A stretch of DNA of 64,000 bases from Sinohyriopsis cumingii (Eukaryota; Mollusca; Bivalvia; Unionida; Unionidae). Both the position numbers and the translations under genes were made by a program. The notes beneath the pieces were generated by a model. That model searched no databases and had not been told where the DNA came from. It worked only from the letters and a program-made list of their open reading frames with translations. The stretch is taken from contig CM068838.1 of assembly GCA_028554795.2 (NCBI GenBank), positions 125,495,928 to 125,559,927 on the forward strand, read 5' to 3'. Shown piece by piece: positions 60,131-63,441 of this stretch. The stretch's first letter is position 1; each line of letters begins with the position of its first letter.

Positions 60131-60563
60131 CATACATGTGACTATATTTCACTGGTGAAGGGCTGGTAGATTTGTGTACCCTTGAATGCAAGTCTGACTG
60201 TAGGAGGAAATCACTAAAGCATTTTTGCACTTTGTGTCAATTTTAGTTTTGCATAAAACACATATTTGGGATAACTAAAACTGAAATTTTCTTCATTTTA
60301 GGCCACCCGGACAGCCATGGCTCTATTATGTAGAGAGTGATAAGCGTGCAATGAAAGGCTCTGACATAGTTGTGGATACCATGATCACTACACAGTACAC
60401 ATTTGATCCAGCATCATACCTACAGTATAGAGTGGCTCGATATAACCTGAAGGGACAATATATTGACACATCGGATATGTTCAGTCGCAGATTTCAGCTG
60501 TGTGTTGACACAAACAAGCGCTCCAATGCTGCATTCAGATTTGGAACTTACTACAAGCAAACT
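12456..60563 (+). CDS. Meckelin (TMEM67/MKS3), 5' part, nine exons, runs past the window
   Basis: Meckelin is a ciliary transition-zone membrane protein of the MKS complex; it gates membrane-protein entry into cilia and is mutated in Meckel and Joubert syndromes in humans. Nine exons (190, 83, 100, 112, 64, 75, 60, 140 and 262 nt) join in phase into 362 codons, matching about the first 375 residues of the roughly 995-residue human protein. Order: signal peptide (residues 1-19, ending ISVQA), cysteine-rich repeats with CxxC pairs (about 30-190), then the start of the beta-rich ectodomain. Family landmarks include GNEQRCQTCNA, RCVKC, TACQVLGNLCVL (human TSCQALGNMCVM), QPWLYY (human LPWLFY) and RSNAAFRFGTYYKQ (human [14 protein letters not shown]). 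Every junction is GT-AG. The next exon should begin with Cys and was not found before 64000. The coding sequence itself shows no stop or frameshift, so the gene looks functional. Confidence 0.93.
12934..15539. other. AT-rich intron 1 DNA, nothing recognised
   Basis: No coherent protein similarity in either strand. A GA-dinucleotide tract lies at about 14937-14955. The longest frames (13935-14241, minus strand) show no family motif. It may be the worn interior of the surrounding TIR block. Confidence 0.4.
15540..17860 (-). mobile_element. Penelope-like retroelement, broken
   Basis: On the minus strand, pieces appear in family order. First is an N-terminal region with IVIKKDDKSNIIIIMNQEDY and EEVERQLNDENYY (17500-17690). 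Then comes SYIKDTTTFIKKL (16740-16790), and then the reverse-transcriptase segment FNNTNYIQIMGTAMGINMAP (16500-16560), the Penelope hallmark. Further 3' is a worn region in the position of the GIY-YIG endonuclease. The element is broken in many places and carries a separate TIR insertion (16846-17459). It is an old copy lying in TMEM67 intron 1, with its 5' end touching the motif array at 17862. Confidence 0.78.
16846..17459. mobile_element. TIR insertion of about 614 bp nested in the Penelope-like element
   Basis: Left end GTTAACTCGTTCGGCCCC and right end, reverse complemented, CTTAACTGATTCAGCCCC agree at 14 of 18 positions. Penelope sequence stops and resumes on either side. No transposase frame inside, so it would be a non-autonomous DNA transposon. 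No exact target duplication could be fixed. Confidence 0.55.
17949..17997. repeat. (TA)n microsatellite
   Basis: About 24 TA units between the right edge of the inverted-array block and the 1-kb dispersed repeat. Confidence 0.95.
17998..18975. mobile_element. Dispersed repeat of about 1 kb, copy A (copy B at 37839-38841)
   Basis: Aligns over its full length with 37839-38841. Both start CCGCCATGT after TATA and end near GACAGCAGT. The first bases (CCTATTCTGCACGTC) are roughly inverted at 18783-18806 (GCGCAGAATAGGCAGACAT), and a weaker match lies at the far end, suggesting a TIR-type non-autonomous element. No protein is encoded. Confidence 0.75.
18976..19122 (-). mobile_element. tRNA-Met-like SINE (family B), partial
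   Basis: Minus-strand A box TGGCCAAAGTGGTTAGAGC and B box GGTTCAGACCC, then CAAAAATGGTACTAGCAGCT. It is cut off after GTTAGTGT, and only the tRNA head and first part of the body remain. It abuts the end of the 1-kb repeat. Confidence 0.8.
19123..19621. other. Intron 1 3' end, no element recognised
   Basis: AT-rich sequence leading to the exon 2 acceptors, with a T-rich tract just before them. Nothing else identified. Confidence 0.5.
19628..19710 (+). CDS. TMEM67 exon 2
   Basis: Completes a Gly codon and encodes CMCSASSRIVKDFGAGNVEC then APCPDGM, matching human CVCLPGF...CKKCPENM. Two in-frame acceptors lie six bases apart: CAG| at 19622, which would add Val-Leu, and TTTTAG| at 19628. The downstream one gives the more family-like join. 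Donor ATG|GTGTGT at 19711, phase 0. Confidence 0.85.
19915..20640 (+). mobile_element. DIRS-type retroelement fragment (RT end and RNase H), broken
   Basis: Translation shows the end of a DIRS-type reverse transcriptase and its RNase H. FIYVGMNFLTSPERVHVPRD and LNSAAVLYPFQFLILANWR are followed by LYRDPLSAQIPL, then an RNase H region with VVFLALQ and VVSDNTVYL. This is an old, broken copy lying in TMEM67 intron 2. No terminal repeats were recognised. A tyrosine-recombinase fragment of the same class lies in intron 9. Confidence 0.75.
20641..21149. other. Intron 2 DNA, nothing recognised
   Basis: No frame or repeat with a recognisable identity. A 25-base purine-rich run lies near 20730-20757. 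Confidence 0.4.
21150..22935 (-). mobile_element. RTE-type LINE, 5' half (endonuclease to start of RT)
   Basis: On the minus strand it begins in an APE-like endonuclease (KVANAMRRYNMKVLGLGET at about 22740-22800, SPRIITTIFNSNGRKIQCYS, then AKALTEKK). It runs through the linker (ARYTALENLTKEPIDDHWN, about 22020-22080) into RT motif 2a (QAGF.KDKSFSGHITTL, about 21255-21315). It ends near motif A at about 21180. Frameshifts and stops are frequent, so it is dead. The RT core and C-terminus are absent here; a 3' half of an RTE element lies at 41262-42543. Confidence 0.78.
23598..23697 (+). CDS. TMEM67 exon 3
   Basis: 33 codons plus one base: STGYNCVRCPNNTYNAATKS then CSPGTC, aligned with human [20 protein letters not shown]. 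Acceptor CTTTTCAG|G at 23598, donor AG|GTAAGA at 23698. A CR1/L2-type LINE begins about 100 bp downstream. Confidence 0.9.
23800..24470 (+). mobile_element. CR1/L2-group LINE 3' end
   Basis: One open frame (about 23810-24264) gives the classic RT C-terminus of this group: LDYYNSILSGSSQYLLQKF, HTSPLLCTQHWL, LTDSSPTYLSDL, YTPARYLRSSSDNRI, GPATWNELPTEL and FKRSLKTHLFRL, then a stop. The 3' UTR ends TGTAAAGCGCTTAGAGC followed by (ATT)n, as usual for such LINEs. It is truncated on the 5' side. The frame is intact over 150 codons, so the insertion is relatively young. Confidence 0.88.
24437..24470. repeat. (ATT)n tail
   Basis: About ten ATT units forming the 3' microsatellite of the CR1/L2-type LINE. 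Confidence 0.9.
24680..24963 (-). mobile_element. tRNA-Met-like SINE (family B)
   Basis: Minus strand: worn tRNA head (ACCACTGGAGCC end near 24963), then GGTATGACTCAGCTGGGGTT, AGGCCGACCAGTCCTAACAC and CCACCCAGTCCCATTATC, and the tail-side sequence ATATCACTGCTC. It lacks a clear CA tail. It is more diverged than the copy at 34580. Confidence 0.85.
25030..25135. repeat. Short tandem repeat, about 3 x 45 bp
   Basis: Three units built on CCCTGACTAG..TCTGGG.AAACACTATCATGAATTG. Confidence 0.75.
25136..26396. other. Intron 3 DNA, probable old element, unassigned
   Basis: The composition is GC-richer than its surroundings, and broken frames look protein-like, but no family motif is firm enough to name it. 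A decayed retroelement is possible. Confidence 0.3.
26405..27520. mobile_element. TIR element of 1.1 kb with 8-bp target duplication and PHD-like ORF
   Basis: Left end GTTTTCACAGACGTCACG and right end, reverse complemented, GTTTTCATGTGATGTCAC are similar. They are flanked by near-identical 8-bp sequences: TATGGGTT at 26397-26404 and TATGGATT at 27521-27528. The 8-bp duplication points to a hAT-, P-, MULE- or KDZ-like transposition mechanism. The only protein-like frame is at 26939-27112. It ends 66 bp before TMEM67 exon 4. Confidence 0.6.
26939..27112 (+). CDS. 57-residue PHD-finger-like protein in a TIR element
   Basis: The frame opens RYCICGGDDGC and continues with KKFHLQCVQI and VPNGTFFLCVKCQ. 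Spacing follows a PHD finger of the ING type (YCLC ... W/KFHxxC ... P.G.(F/W)xCxxC): first pair Cys5/Cys7, then His28 and Cys31, then Cys45/Cys48. The second zinc pair (usually Cys-x4-Cys) is replaced by Asn and His; Cys13 or His23 may serve instead. PHD fingers normally read histone tails and occur in some transposon proteins. A possible splice acceptor (TTCAACAG) lies 42 bp upstream of the ATG, so this may be the last exon of a larger transposon protein. Function is inferred from the motif only. Confidence 0.5.
   Translation: MVRYCICGGDDGCRMILNESYNHSKKFHLQCVQIKHVPNGTFFLCVKCQNKVFLKCF
27586..27697 (+). CDS. TMEM67 exon 4
   Basis: Encodes EIVTEQDLLGNWYTSATGNE then QRCQTCNAETQANADRN, corresponding to human [23 protein letters not shown]. 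Acceptor TTTCAG|AA at 27586; donor AG|GTAACT at 27698 splits an Arg codon. The acceptor is only 66 bp from the end of the PHD-containing TIR element. Confidence 0.88.
27988..28233 (-). mobile_element. tRNA-Leu-like SINE (family A)
   Basis: Minus strand, near full length. The tail GTTGTTGTTGTAGGG (as seen on +) is at 27990 and the tRNA head ends CCACTTGGCCACTCTGGGTCCC. The A and B boxes are slightly worn. Confidence 0.88.
28234..28912. repeat. Degenerate minisatellite AGTAATAAAGGTAATAG, block 1
   Basis: Units of about 17-28 bp built on AGTAATAAAGGTAATAGTAA. A higher-order copy of about 140 bp starts at 28315 and recurs at 28612 (offset 297 bp). It continues after the DNA transposon at 28915-30449 as block 2. 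The long Leu-Tyr frames on the minus strand come from the repeat. Confidence 0.9.
28915..30449. mobile_element. pogo/Tigger-like DNA transposon, 1.5 kb
   Basis: Ends CAACACTCCCTCGATAACTC on the left and, reverse complemented, CACCTCTCCCTCGATAACTT on the right. TA lies on both sides (28913-28914 and 30450-30451), as for Tc1/mariner-pogo elements. It sits inside the AGTAATAAAGG minisatellite, which continues on both sides, so its limits are certain. No intact transposase was recognised in its 1535 bp; probably non-autonomous or decayed. Confidence 0.8.
30452..30866. repeat. Degenerate minisatellite AGTAATAAAGGTAATAG, block 2
   Basis: Same unit as 28234-28912, separated from it by the inserted pogo-like element. 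Confidence 0.9.
30867..31333. other. Intron 4 DNA, nothing recognised
   Basis: Unique-looking AT-rich sequence between two tandem arrays. Confidence 0.4.
31334..31567. repeat. Minisatellite, 37-bp unit with 7-bp spacer variant
   Basis: About six units of CAGTTCAGGGCCTTACAAAT + CCACTTGCCTAATGC, alternating without and with an extra GGTGCAGT. Confidence 0.9.
31700..33245. repeat. 73-bp minisatellite, about 21 units, with higher-order structure
   Basis: Unit begins TTTTATGTCTGATACACACT, passes through TTTTTAGCATGCATATGTAC and ends AAACTGTCAACAAGGG. Core units are nearly identical and edge units diverged. Some left-hand units have 75 bp through an extra AC. The variant GTCTAATA recurs at 32501, 32720 and 33012 (219 and 292 bp, that is 3 and 4 units), showing multi-unit amplification. 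Open frames on both strands result from the repeat. Confidence 0.95.
33246..33477. other. Unique DNA between two minisatellites
   Basis: T-rich sequence with no recognisable element. Confidence 0.4.
33478..34579. repeat. 42-bp minisatellite, block 1, about 26 units
   Basis: Unit: AATCTACTGTACATAATACT + GCCAGCAAGGATAACTACACTT (42 bp). Because 42 is 14 codons, long frames stay open on both strands (230 and 210 codons). They are products of the period, not genes. The array is split by a SINE at 34580-34905 and continues on the other side. Confidence 0.95.
34580..34905 (+). mobile_element. tRNA-Met-like SINE (family B), full length
   Basis: Best copy in the window. Head CTCCGGTGGCTTAGTGGTTA with A box and CTCATAA (Met-like anticodon loop), B box GGTTTGAATCA. 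The body carries CAAAAATGGTACTAACAGCT, GTGTTAGGACTGGTTGGCC and TGACTGGGTGGGACATCATG; tail (CA)n. It is inserted in the 42-bp minisatellite. Confidence 0.92.
34906..35610. repeat. 42-bp minisatellite, block 2, about 17 units
   Basis: Same unit as 33478-34579, but most copies read GATAACTGCCCTT instead of GATAACTACACTT. The array was therefore homogenised separately on this side of the SINE. A 237-codon minus-strand frame crosses it and runs into the next SINE. Confidence 0.95.
35637..35791 (+). mobile_element. tRNA-Leu-like SINE (family A), 5' truncated
   Basis: Starts in the body at AATGTGGGTATGTGAGAAAG; ends ATTAAACCCTACAACAACAAC. The tRNA head is missing. Confidence 0.88.
35823..35975. repeat. 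Two tandem copies of a 75-bp unit
   Basis: GGGAATAATGCTTGGGAGCT to ACACATTTGATTAAGGTT is repeated with few differences. Confidence 0.9.
36032..36603. mobile_element. pogo/Tigger-like MITE, 572 bp
   Basis: Exact 12-bp inverted ends CAGTAATACCTC ... GAGGTATTACTG flanked by TA on both sides (36030-36031, 36604-36605). Inner TIR parts (ATTCGCG) also pair. No transposase frame. It lies about 100 bp before TMEM67 exon 5. Confidence 0.85.
36703..36766 (+). CDS. TMEM67 exon 5
   Basis: One base plus 21 codons: CVKCTNVLPVSENNSCSCPT, matching human [20 protein letters not shown]. Acceptor TTTTTAACAG|G, donor TCA|GTAAGT at 36767, phase 0. Confidence 0.92.
36767..37838. other. Intron 5 start, mostly unassigned
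   Basis: Contains a worn copy (about 36855-36925) of the dispersed repeat seen at 60680-60775 and 63722-63840. Otherwise no element recognised. Confidence 0.4.
37839..38841. mobile_element. Dispersed repeat of about 1 kb, copy B (copy A at 17998-18975)
   Basis: Same orientation and limits as copy A. It has about 30 extra bases (near 38645-38680, including the small palindrome GGGGTTGGTATCCCC), accounting for most of the length difference. Same inverted-end signal: TTCTGCG near the start and GCGCAGATTAGGG near 38618. Confidence 0.75.
38942..39175. repeat. 30-bp minisatellite, about 7 units
   Basis: Unit TAATTATCATAATGTATATT + TCATATTCTG, AT-rich and moderately degenerate. Confidence 0.88.
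39176..41261. other. Intron 5 DNA, unassigned, possible old element remnants
   Basis: Between about 39800 and 41190 the sequence is GC-richer, with broken protein-like frames, but no motif I can name. A short tandem pair (CAGCATAGACCCTGACCTCC) lies at about 41125-41190. Confidence 0.35.
41262..42543 (-). mobile_element. RTE-type LINE, 3' half (RT core and C-terminus)
   Basis: Minus strand. RT motif 2a (QAGFRQNRSCTDQIATL, about 42405-42455) is followed in a shifted frame by a 260-codon open frame (41552-42334) starting MDRETLWKLLRHYSIPTKLV. It continues with RQGCSMSPFLFLL, LDFANDLPLLS, VGLNIHKDKTKIL, VKARIGKARAAFIQLK and SVLLYGAETW, then in another frame KRRRGRPTNTWRRNLETDM to GGDGQN and a stop. 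The catalytic box reads FAND (residues 93-96 of that frame) instead of FADD, so one of the two adjacent Asp residues is lost. At least two frameshifts. The 5' truncation near 42543 is typical of LINE insertion. Confidence 0.9.
42698..42948 (-). mobile_element. tRNA-Leu-like SINE (family A), full length
   Basis: Minus strand: (GTT)n tail end at 42698, GGTTTAACGCCATTTCTCAG, then the tRNA head ending CTTGGCCACTCAGGGCCCC. Confidence 0.9.
42956..43082. repeat. Short tandem repeat TATGGTAATAGACTG
   Basis: About six degenerate units of 15-20 bp. Confidence 0.7.
43310..43690. repeat. Degenerate tandem repeat, about 110-bp unit
   Basis: Three units sharing TTTTGATCAGATTTGGTATG, ATCATCAAA and GAATTTGAT. 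Strongly diverged. Confidence 0.65.
43691..44192. other. Intron 5 DNA, nothing recognised
   Basis: AT-rich sequence with short frames without recognisable motifs. Confidence 0.35.
44193..44439 (+). mobile_element. tRNA-Leu-like SINE (family A)
   Basis: Starts GGGGCCCCGAGCGGTCTAAA, so about eight bases of the A box are deleted relative to other copies. Body and (AAC)n tail are complete. Confidence 0.88.
44440..45381. other. Intron 5 DNA, nothing recognised
   Basis: No frame of interest. A small GC palindrome (GGGGCCCCTGAAGGGGC) lies near 44928-44944. Confidence 0.35.
45382..45704. mobile_element. TIR MITE of about 323 bp, pogo-like
   Basis: Inverted ends CAGCTCTCCCCCATTATAAT and, reverse complemented from the right, CAGCTCTCCCTTGTTACAAT (16 of 20 matching). 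TA flanks the left; the right flank reads GA, so the target duplication is imperfect. No coding capacity. Confidence 0.7.
46050..46390. repeat. Degenerate tandem repeat, about 140-bp unit
   Basis: Two and a half units sharing ATTTGCCA.G.T..GCC, TTGA.TATAT..CAGCTGC and GGAGAGGGGTTG. Ends about 125 bp before TMEM67 exon 6. Confidence 0.65.
46516..46590 (+). CDS. TMEM67 exon 6
   Basis: 25 codons: HGGFCFPISDIDLRIVPAMY then TIPGT, matching human [23 protein letters not shown]. Acceptor CTTTTACAG|C, donor ACT|GTAAGT at 46591. Confidence 0.9.
46591..47399. other. Intron 6 start, possible downstream part of the recombinase element
   Basis: Minus-strand frames (46789-47212) directly follow the recombinase fragment and may belong to the same old element, but no motif identifies them. 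A short CA tract lies at about 46750-46780. Confidence 0.3.
47400..47960 (-). mobile_element. Tyrosine-recombinase element fragment (Crypton or YR retroelement), broken
   Basis: Minus strand: LSDIIFHTDKHIFILHLRAS + KTDVFRQEVDVLI matches the 'LR.SKTDPFRQG' region of eukaryotic mobile-element tyrosine recombinases. It is followed by a region resembling the 'HS.RIGAATTAA..GIPDHLIQTLG' catalytic segment. This is an old, broken copy. Whether it is a Crypton or an Ngaro/DIRS-type retroelement cannot be decided without the other domains. Confidence 0.6.
48120..49285. repeat. Degenerate 44-bp satellite, about 25 units
   Basis: Consensus GATAGCTCAGTTTGAAGGAC + TTCTCAGTGATTCTTGTACTTCTT. Units differ by many substitutions and indels, so the array is older than the 73-, 42- and 38-bp arrays. 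Confidence 0.85.
49291..49445 (-). mobile_element. Two fragments of SINE family A
   Basis: GATAGGCTATATATGGCAGC (about 49300) and CATTTTTCAGCACATGATAG (about 49415) are pieces of the 3' body, minus strand, separated by unrelated sequence. Confidence 0.7.
49446..50300. other. Intron 6 DNA, nothing recognised
   Basis: AT-rich. Short frames have no recognisable motif. Confidence 0.35.
50301..50636 (-). mobile_element. tRNA-Met-like SINE (family B), full length
   Basis: Minus strand: (GT)n tail end at 50301, ACTGGGGCATCATGCTGCAG, CCACCCAGTCACATTATCC, then tRNA head with B box complement GATCGAACCCACGACC and A box complement GCTCTAACCACTAGCC. Confidence 0.92.
50637..50715. repeat. (TGTA/TGCA)n microsatellite
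   Basis: Alternating TGTATG and CATGCATG units next to the SINE head. Confidence 0.9.
50716..51611. other. Intron 6 DNA, unassigned
   Basis: Between 50900 and 51350 the sequence is less AT-rich and has overlapping open frames (51071-51304, 51120-51341), but I recognise no family in them and they lack splice or start evidence. Confidence 0.35.
51612..52752. repeat. 38-bp minisatellite, about 30 units
   Basis: Unit GAAAATAGTGTTTTGATATT + GGTATGCATTATAGCCAG. Very homogeneous, with two main variants (GATATTGGTATGCATT and GATACTGGTATGGATT) interspersed. Confidence 0.95.
52753..53372. other. Intron 6 3' end, nothing recognised
   Basis: AT-rich, ending in the exon 7 acceptor. Confidence 0.4.
53373..53432 (+). 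CDS. TMEM67 exon 7
   Basis: 20 codons: GVTSAFFQDNLIAAYTLCKK, matching human [20 protein letters not shown] in position. Acceptor TTTTCCAG|G, donor AAA|GTAAGT at 53433. Confidence 0.88.
53755..54320. repeat. Degenerate minisatellite, about 33-bp unit
   Basis: Unit CTACAATATACTGTAGCCCC + TCACTGTAAACCC, about 16 diverged units. It fills much of the short intron 7. Confidence 0.85.
54948..55087 (+). CDS. TMEM67 exon 8
   Basis: 46 codons plus two bases, including NSTACQVLGNLCVLILYDYN, closely matching human TSCQALGNMCVMNMNSYDF. Acceptor TTCTGCAG|T, donor ATATG|GTGAGT at 55088. Intron 7 before it is the shortest at 1.5 kb. Confidence 0.93.
55088..56929. other. Intron 8 5' part, nothing recognised
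   Basis: AT-rich. Several short frames without motifs; no TIRs or SINE boxes noticed. Confidence 0.35.
56930..57645. repeat. 35-bp minisatellite, array 1, about 20 units
   Basis: Unit CCTATAGTGATGGCCCAACA + GGTGGATTGTGTGGC. A seven-unit block is duplicated: the variant TTGTGTGACACTTTAG occurs at 57001 and 57246, 245 bp apart. The same unit forms a second array at 62975-63285 in the next intron. Confidence 0.95.
57913..58163 (-). mobile_element. tRNA-Leu-like SINE (family A), full length
   Basis: Minus strand: GTTGTTCTAGGGTTTAATGC at the tail side, tRNA head ending CTTGGCCACTCGGGGCCCCC. Confidence 0.9.
58584..58841 (+). mobile_element. tRNA-Leu-like SINE (family A), full length
   Basis: Starts GGGGCCCCGAGTGGCCGAGT with intact A box; B box GGTTCAAGTCT; tail (AAC)n of about ten units. 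Among the best-preserved copies. Confidence 0.92.
59421..60046. other. Intron 8 DNA, nothing recognised
   Basis: AT-rich, without repeats or coding signals that I can support. Confidence 0.35.
60047..60126. repeat. (TA)n microsatellite
   Basis: About 40 TA units, the longest simple repeat in the window, about 175 bp before exon 9. Confidence 0.95.
60302..60563 (+). CDS. TMEM67 exon 9
   Basis: One base plus 87 codons: PPGQPWLYYVESDKRAMKG through RRFQLCVDTNKRSNAAFRFG and TYYKQT. It is the longest exon here and the best match to human meckelin (LPWLFYGD... and [21 protein letters not shown]). Acceptor CATTTTAG|G, donor ACT|GTAAGT at 60564, phase 0. Confidence 0.93.
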
Positions 60564-60679
60564 GTAAGTTAAAGTTCTTTCAGCTGAGTAAAGAGATAGT
60601 GTGTTAGTGTATCATATTTTTGTTATGTAAATGTCATGTTAATAACAGTAATACTGTGGCATCACTTTACCATTCCAGA

Positions 60680-60752
60680 ACTCATGGTTCCCATCAAAGC
60701 TAATTATTTCCTCCAATTAGTACTGCAGGGTCAGAATTAGAAAGAACATGAT
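60680..60752 (+). repeat. Dispersed repeat, copy next to a 39-bp array
   Basis: AAGCTAATTATTTCCTCC and CAGGGTCAGAATTAGAAAGA recur reverse-complemented at 63722-63840 and, worn, at 36855-36925. Family unknown. Confidence 0.7.
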
Positions 60753-60925
60753 CTCAGTCTGACTCCTCATCAGAATTAAAAAGTACATGATCCCAGTCTG
60801 ACTCCTTATCAGAATTTAAAAGTACATCATCCCAGTCTGACTCCTTAGCAGAATTTAAAAGTACATCATCCCAGTCTGACTCCTTAGCAGAATGGAAAAG
60901 TACATCATCCCAGTCTGACTCCTTT
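60753..60925. repeat. 39-bp minisatellite, about 4.5 units
   Basis: Unit CAGAATTTAAAAGTACATCA + TCCCAGTCTGACTCCTTAG. It appears to be an amplification of the end of the dispersed repeat just to its left. 39 bp is 13 codons, so a minus-strand frame stays open. Confidence 0.88.
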
Positions 60926-61237
60926 GGCACAGCCAATGGACATAATAACATTTTAAGTTTCCTTGGACAATGTCTGTGTTAAACATGTGCTATATCACTT
61001 TTCAAAAATTCCCTTTGTCTTCAGTTTTAGATTTGCTGTTTTGTGCATTTCATCTTTTTTTTCAGTTGAGTGTTTGTCCCCTCAGTCTGTGCTTATCTGA
61101 ATGTTTTCTGTTTTCTTTTTGTACATTTTTGTTAGTTACTACTAATCATGCACCAAACAAGCTTGTGTGGTGGTCTTTTATCCATTATCCATTAACTGTT
61201 TGTCTATTAGCACAAATTTGTTATCGCTACTACTTCT

Positions 61238-61562
61238 ACTGCTCTGGTGGACTAAGTAGTCAGAGCTTCCACCTCAGATGTAGGAGTTCGCAGGTTCAAA
61301 TCCTAATCAAGTCATACCAAAGACTTATAAAAATGGTGCCCGCAGCTGCCTCACTTGGTGCTAAGCATTAAGAAATCAGTGTTAGGACTGGTCAGCCAGG
61401 TATCAGGATAATGTGACTGGGTGGGACATGATACCACATGTTTGTAGCATGATGCCTCAGTGCAAGACATCACTTTAAACTGCCACACTGCTGATATTAT
61501 AATAATTTGACTGAAAAATCATTCAACTACATTAAAAATGCAGATCACACACACACACTCAC
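61238..61562 (+). mobile_element. tRNA-Met-like SINE (family B), full length
   Basis: Head CTGCTCTGGTGGACTAAGTA, B box GGTTCAAATCC, body AAAAATGGTGCCCGCAGCTG and TGACTGGGTGGGACATGA, tail (CA)n. Confidence 0.92.
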
Positions 61563-61639
61563 TCACTACTAATTCTAAAGTACTTGAAGAATTGCTTTGA
61601 AATTTTACACACACATTCATCCTATGGTCTTTGTTGTTG

Positions 61640-62255
61640 TAACACCAGTATAGCCACTACAGCAGCAGATTTGAAAATCATTTTTTATTGCTAAATCTCT
61701 TGAATGGATAGTCCTATCAACTAGGGATATCCACTAAAAGACTTCTTCTGATATCTACTTGGCCCTAAAGAAAATGGTGCCAGTTTGACATCCAATATGT
61801 TCACCATGGCAGCCATCTTGAAAATCTTGTTATTGCTACTTCTGATCAACAGAAAGTCATATTGATGTTGGTTTTTCATCAGAAAACTTCTTTTGATGTC
61901 TAGTAGGTGCTGATCTGAGCTAGAGCTACTGAACAAAGAGTCATATTGACCTATGGTTTTCACCAGAATATTTCTTATGTTGTCTAGTTTGTCATAAATG
62001 AAAATGGTTCTGCTCAGACATGTATAATAGCTAATGTGGCCATTTTGAAAACCTTGTTAATGCTGTTATCAACAGGGTTTTCACCAGTAGATGTTTTATG
62101 ATATCTGGTTGCCTGTAAATGAACGTGGTGCCTCATGTGTGACTGCCACAATAGCTGTCATGAAAATCTTGCTGTTGCTATTATCCCTAGAATGGATGGT
62201 CATATTGAATGCGGGCTTTTACCAAAAGAATTCTGCCATTGGGTCTGACCCTGAT
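61640..62255. repeat. Degenerate tandem repeat, about 140-bp unit
   Basis: About four diverged units sharing AATGGATGGTCATATTGA, TTTTCACCAGAA..CTTCTT.TG, ATGAAAATGGT.C and CATTTTGAAAA.CTTGTTA.TGCT. Confidence 0.65.
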
Positions 62256-62569
62256 CTTTCTAATCTCAATTAGGTATTGTGAACTTAAGCACCAAGTATC
62301 TCACTCTTTAATGTACAGGATCTTTTGTGTTTTTTGGGCATTGTCAAAACCTCCTTATAAACCAGCCCATGAGTGAAGCTTCTTCAATAACTTTATTGTG
62401 AATACTGTTTTTCTGCTGTCCTTAGTGTCTGTGAGAAGAAGTGAGCTTCATGTCTTGCCTGTAGAAAACAGTAGTTAATGGTTTAACGATAAGTGTGATT
62501 CACATTCTCATCTTTGCCAACTTGGATTTCTGGCTGAGAATCAACTAGTTTTTGAAGCTTCACTTCTGT
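62256..62569. other. Intron 9 DNA, possible start of the DIRS-type fragment
   Basis: Broken protein-like frames precede the recombinase signature, but no motif is firm. Confidence 0.3.
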
Positions 62570-62965
62570 TGAGATCTCCAGTTTTGGTTGTGTCTCTGCT
62601 GGGAATGATCAAGACAGGCTCCTTTGCCCATCTTGGGCCTCAAGGTTTCTTTCAGCTTCTCAAGGGAGAAGGAAGGGTCAAAAACATCTCTTCTTGCCTA
62701 TTAAGGGTTCATCTAATACTTTGGCAGCCACTGTTTCCAGGTGGATGGTCTTCACTGTCAGGAGAGCTTATCAGTCCACCACAGAGAGGAACCTCTTTTT
62801 AATGAGAATTAAAGCCCATGAAGTTAGGGCTATTGCTACATTTTGGGCTTATTTGATGAATCACTTGTCTTTGGATAATGTTATGACTGGTGCCTTATGA
62901 TGGTTGCACACTACCTTCTCCTTTTACTTTTGATCCTAGGTACATGAGAATGAAGGCATCTTGTT
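62570..62965 (+). mobile_element. DIRS-type tyrosine recombinase fragment, broken
   Basis: The plus strand encodes VSRWMVFTVRRAYQ, then IKAHEVRAIATFWAYLMNHL + SLDNVMTGAL, the characteristic R-box segment of DIRS-type recombinases. It is an old, broken copy in TMEM67 intron 9, of the same class as the RT/RNase H fragment at 19915-20640. No terminal repeats recognised. Confidence 0.78.
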
Positions 62966-62974
62966 GTGTTGCAC

Positions 62975-63285
62975 TATAGTGATGGCCCAACAGGTGAATT
63001 GTGTGGCCCTATAGTGATGGCCTTGCAGGTGGATTGTGTGGCCCTATAGTGATGGCCCAACAGGTGGATTGTGTGGTCCTATAGTGATGGCCCAACAGGT
63101 GGATTGTATGGCACTATAGTGACAGCCCAACAGGTGGATTGTGTGGCCCTATAGTGATGGTCCAACAGGTGGATTGTGTGGTCCTATAGAGATGGCCTAG
63201 CAGGTGGATTGTGTGGCCTTATAGTGATTGCCCAACAGGTGCATTGTGTGGCACTATAATGATAGTGATGGCCCAACAGGTGGAT
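62975..63285. repeat. 35-bp minisatellite, array 2, about 9 units
   Basis: Same unit as 56930-57645 (CCTATAGTGATGGCCCAACA + GGTGGATTGTGTGGC), 5.3 kb further on and in a different intron. Confidence 0.95.
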
Positions 63286-63441
63286 AAGCTTTCTACCAAC
63301 TTGTAGTAGTGAACACTTCTACTGTATTGGTAAGCACATTTGTTTTGTAAGTCATATTTATTAAGGTCAGCAGCCTCCCTCCTAATTACTAAATTCAGCA
63401 ATGCAATAGAAGCAAGTCCAAGTCAAAAGAGGATGGCATGC

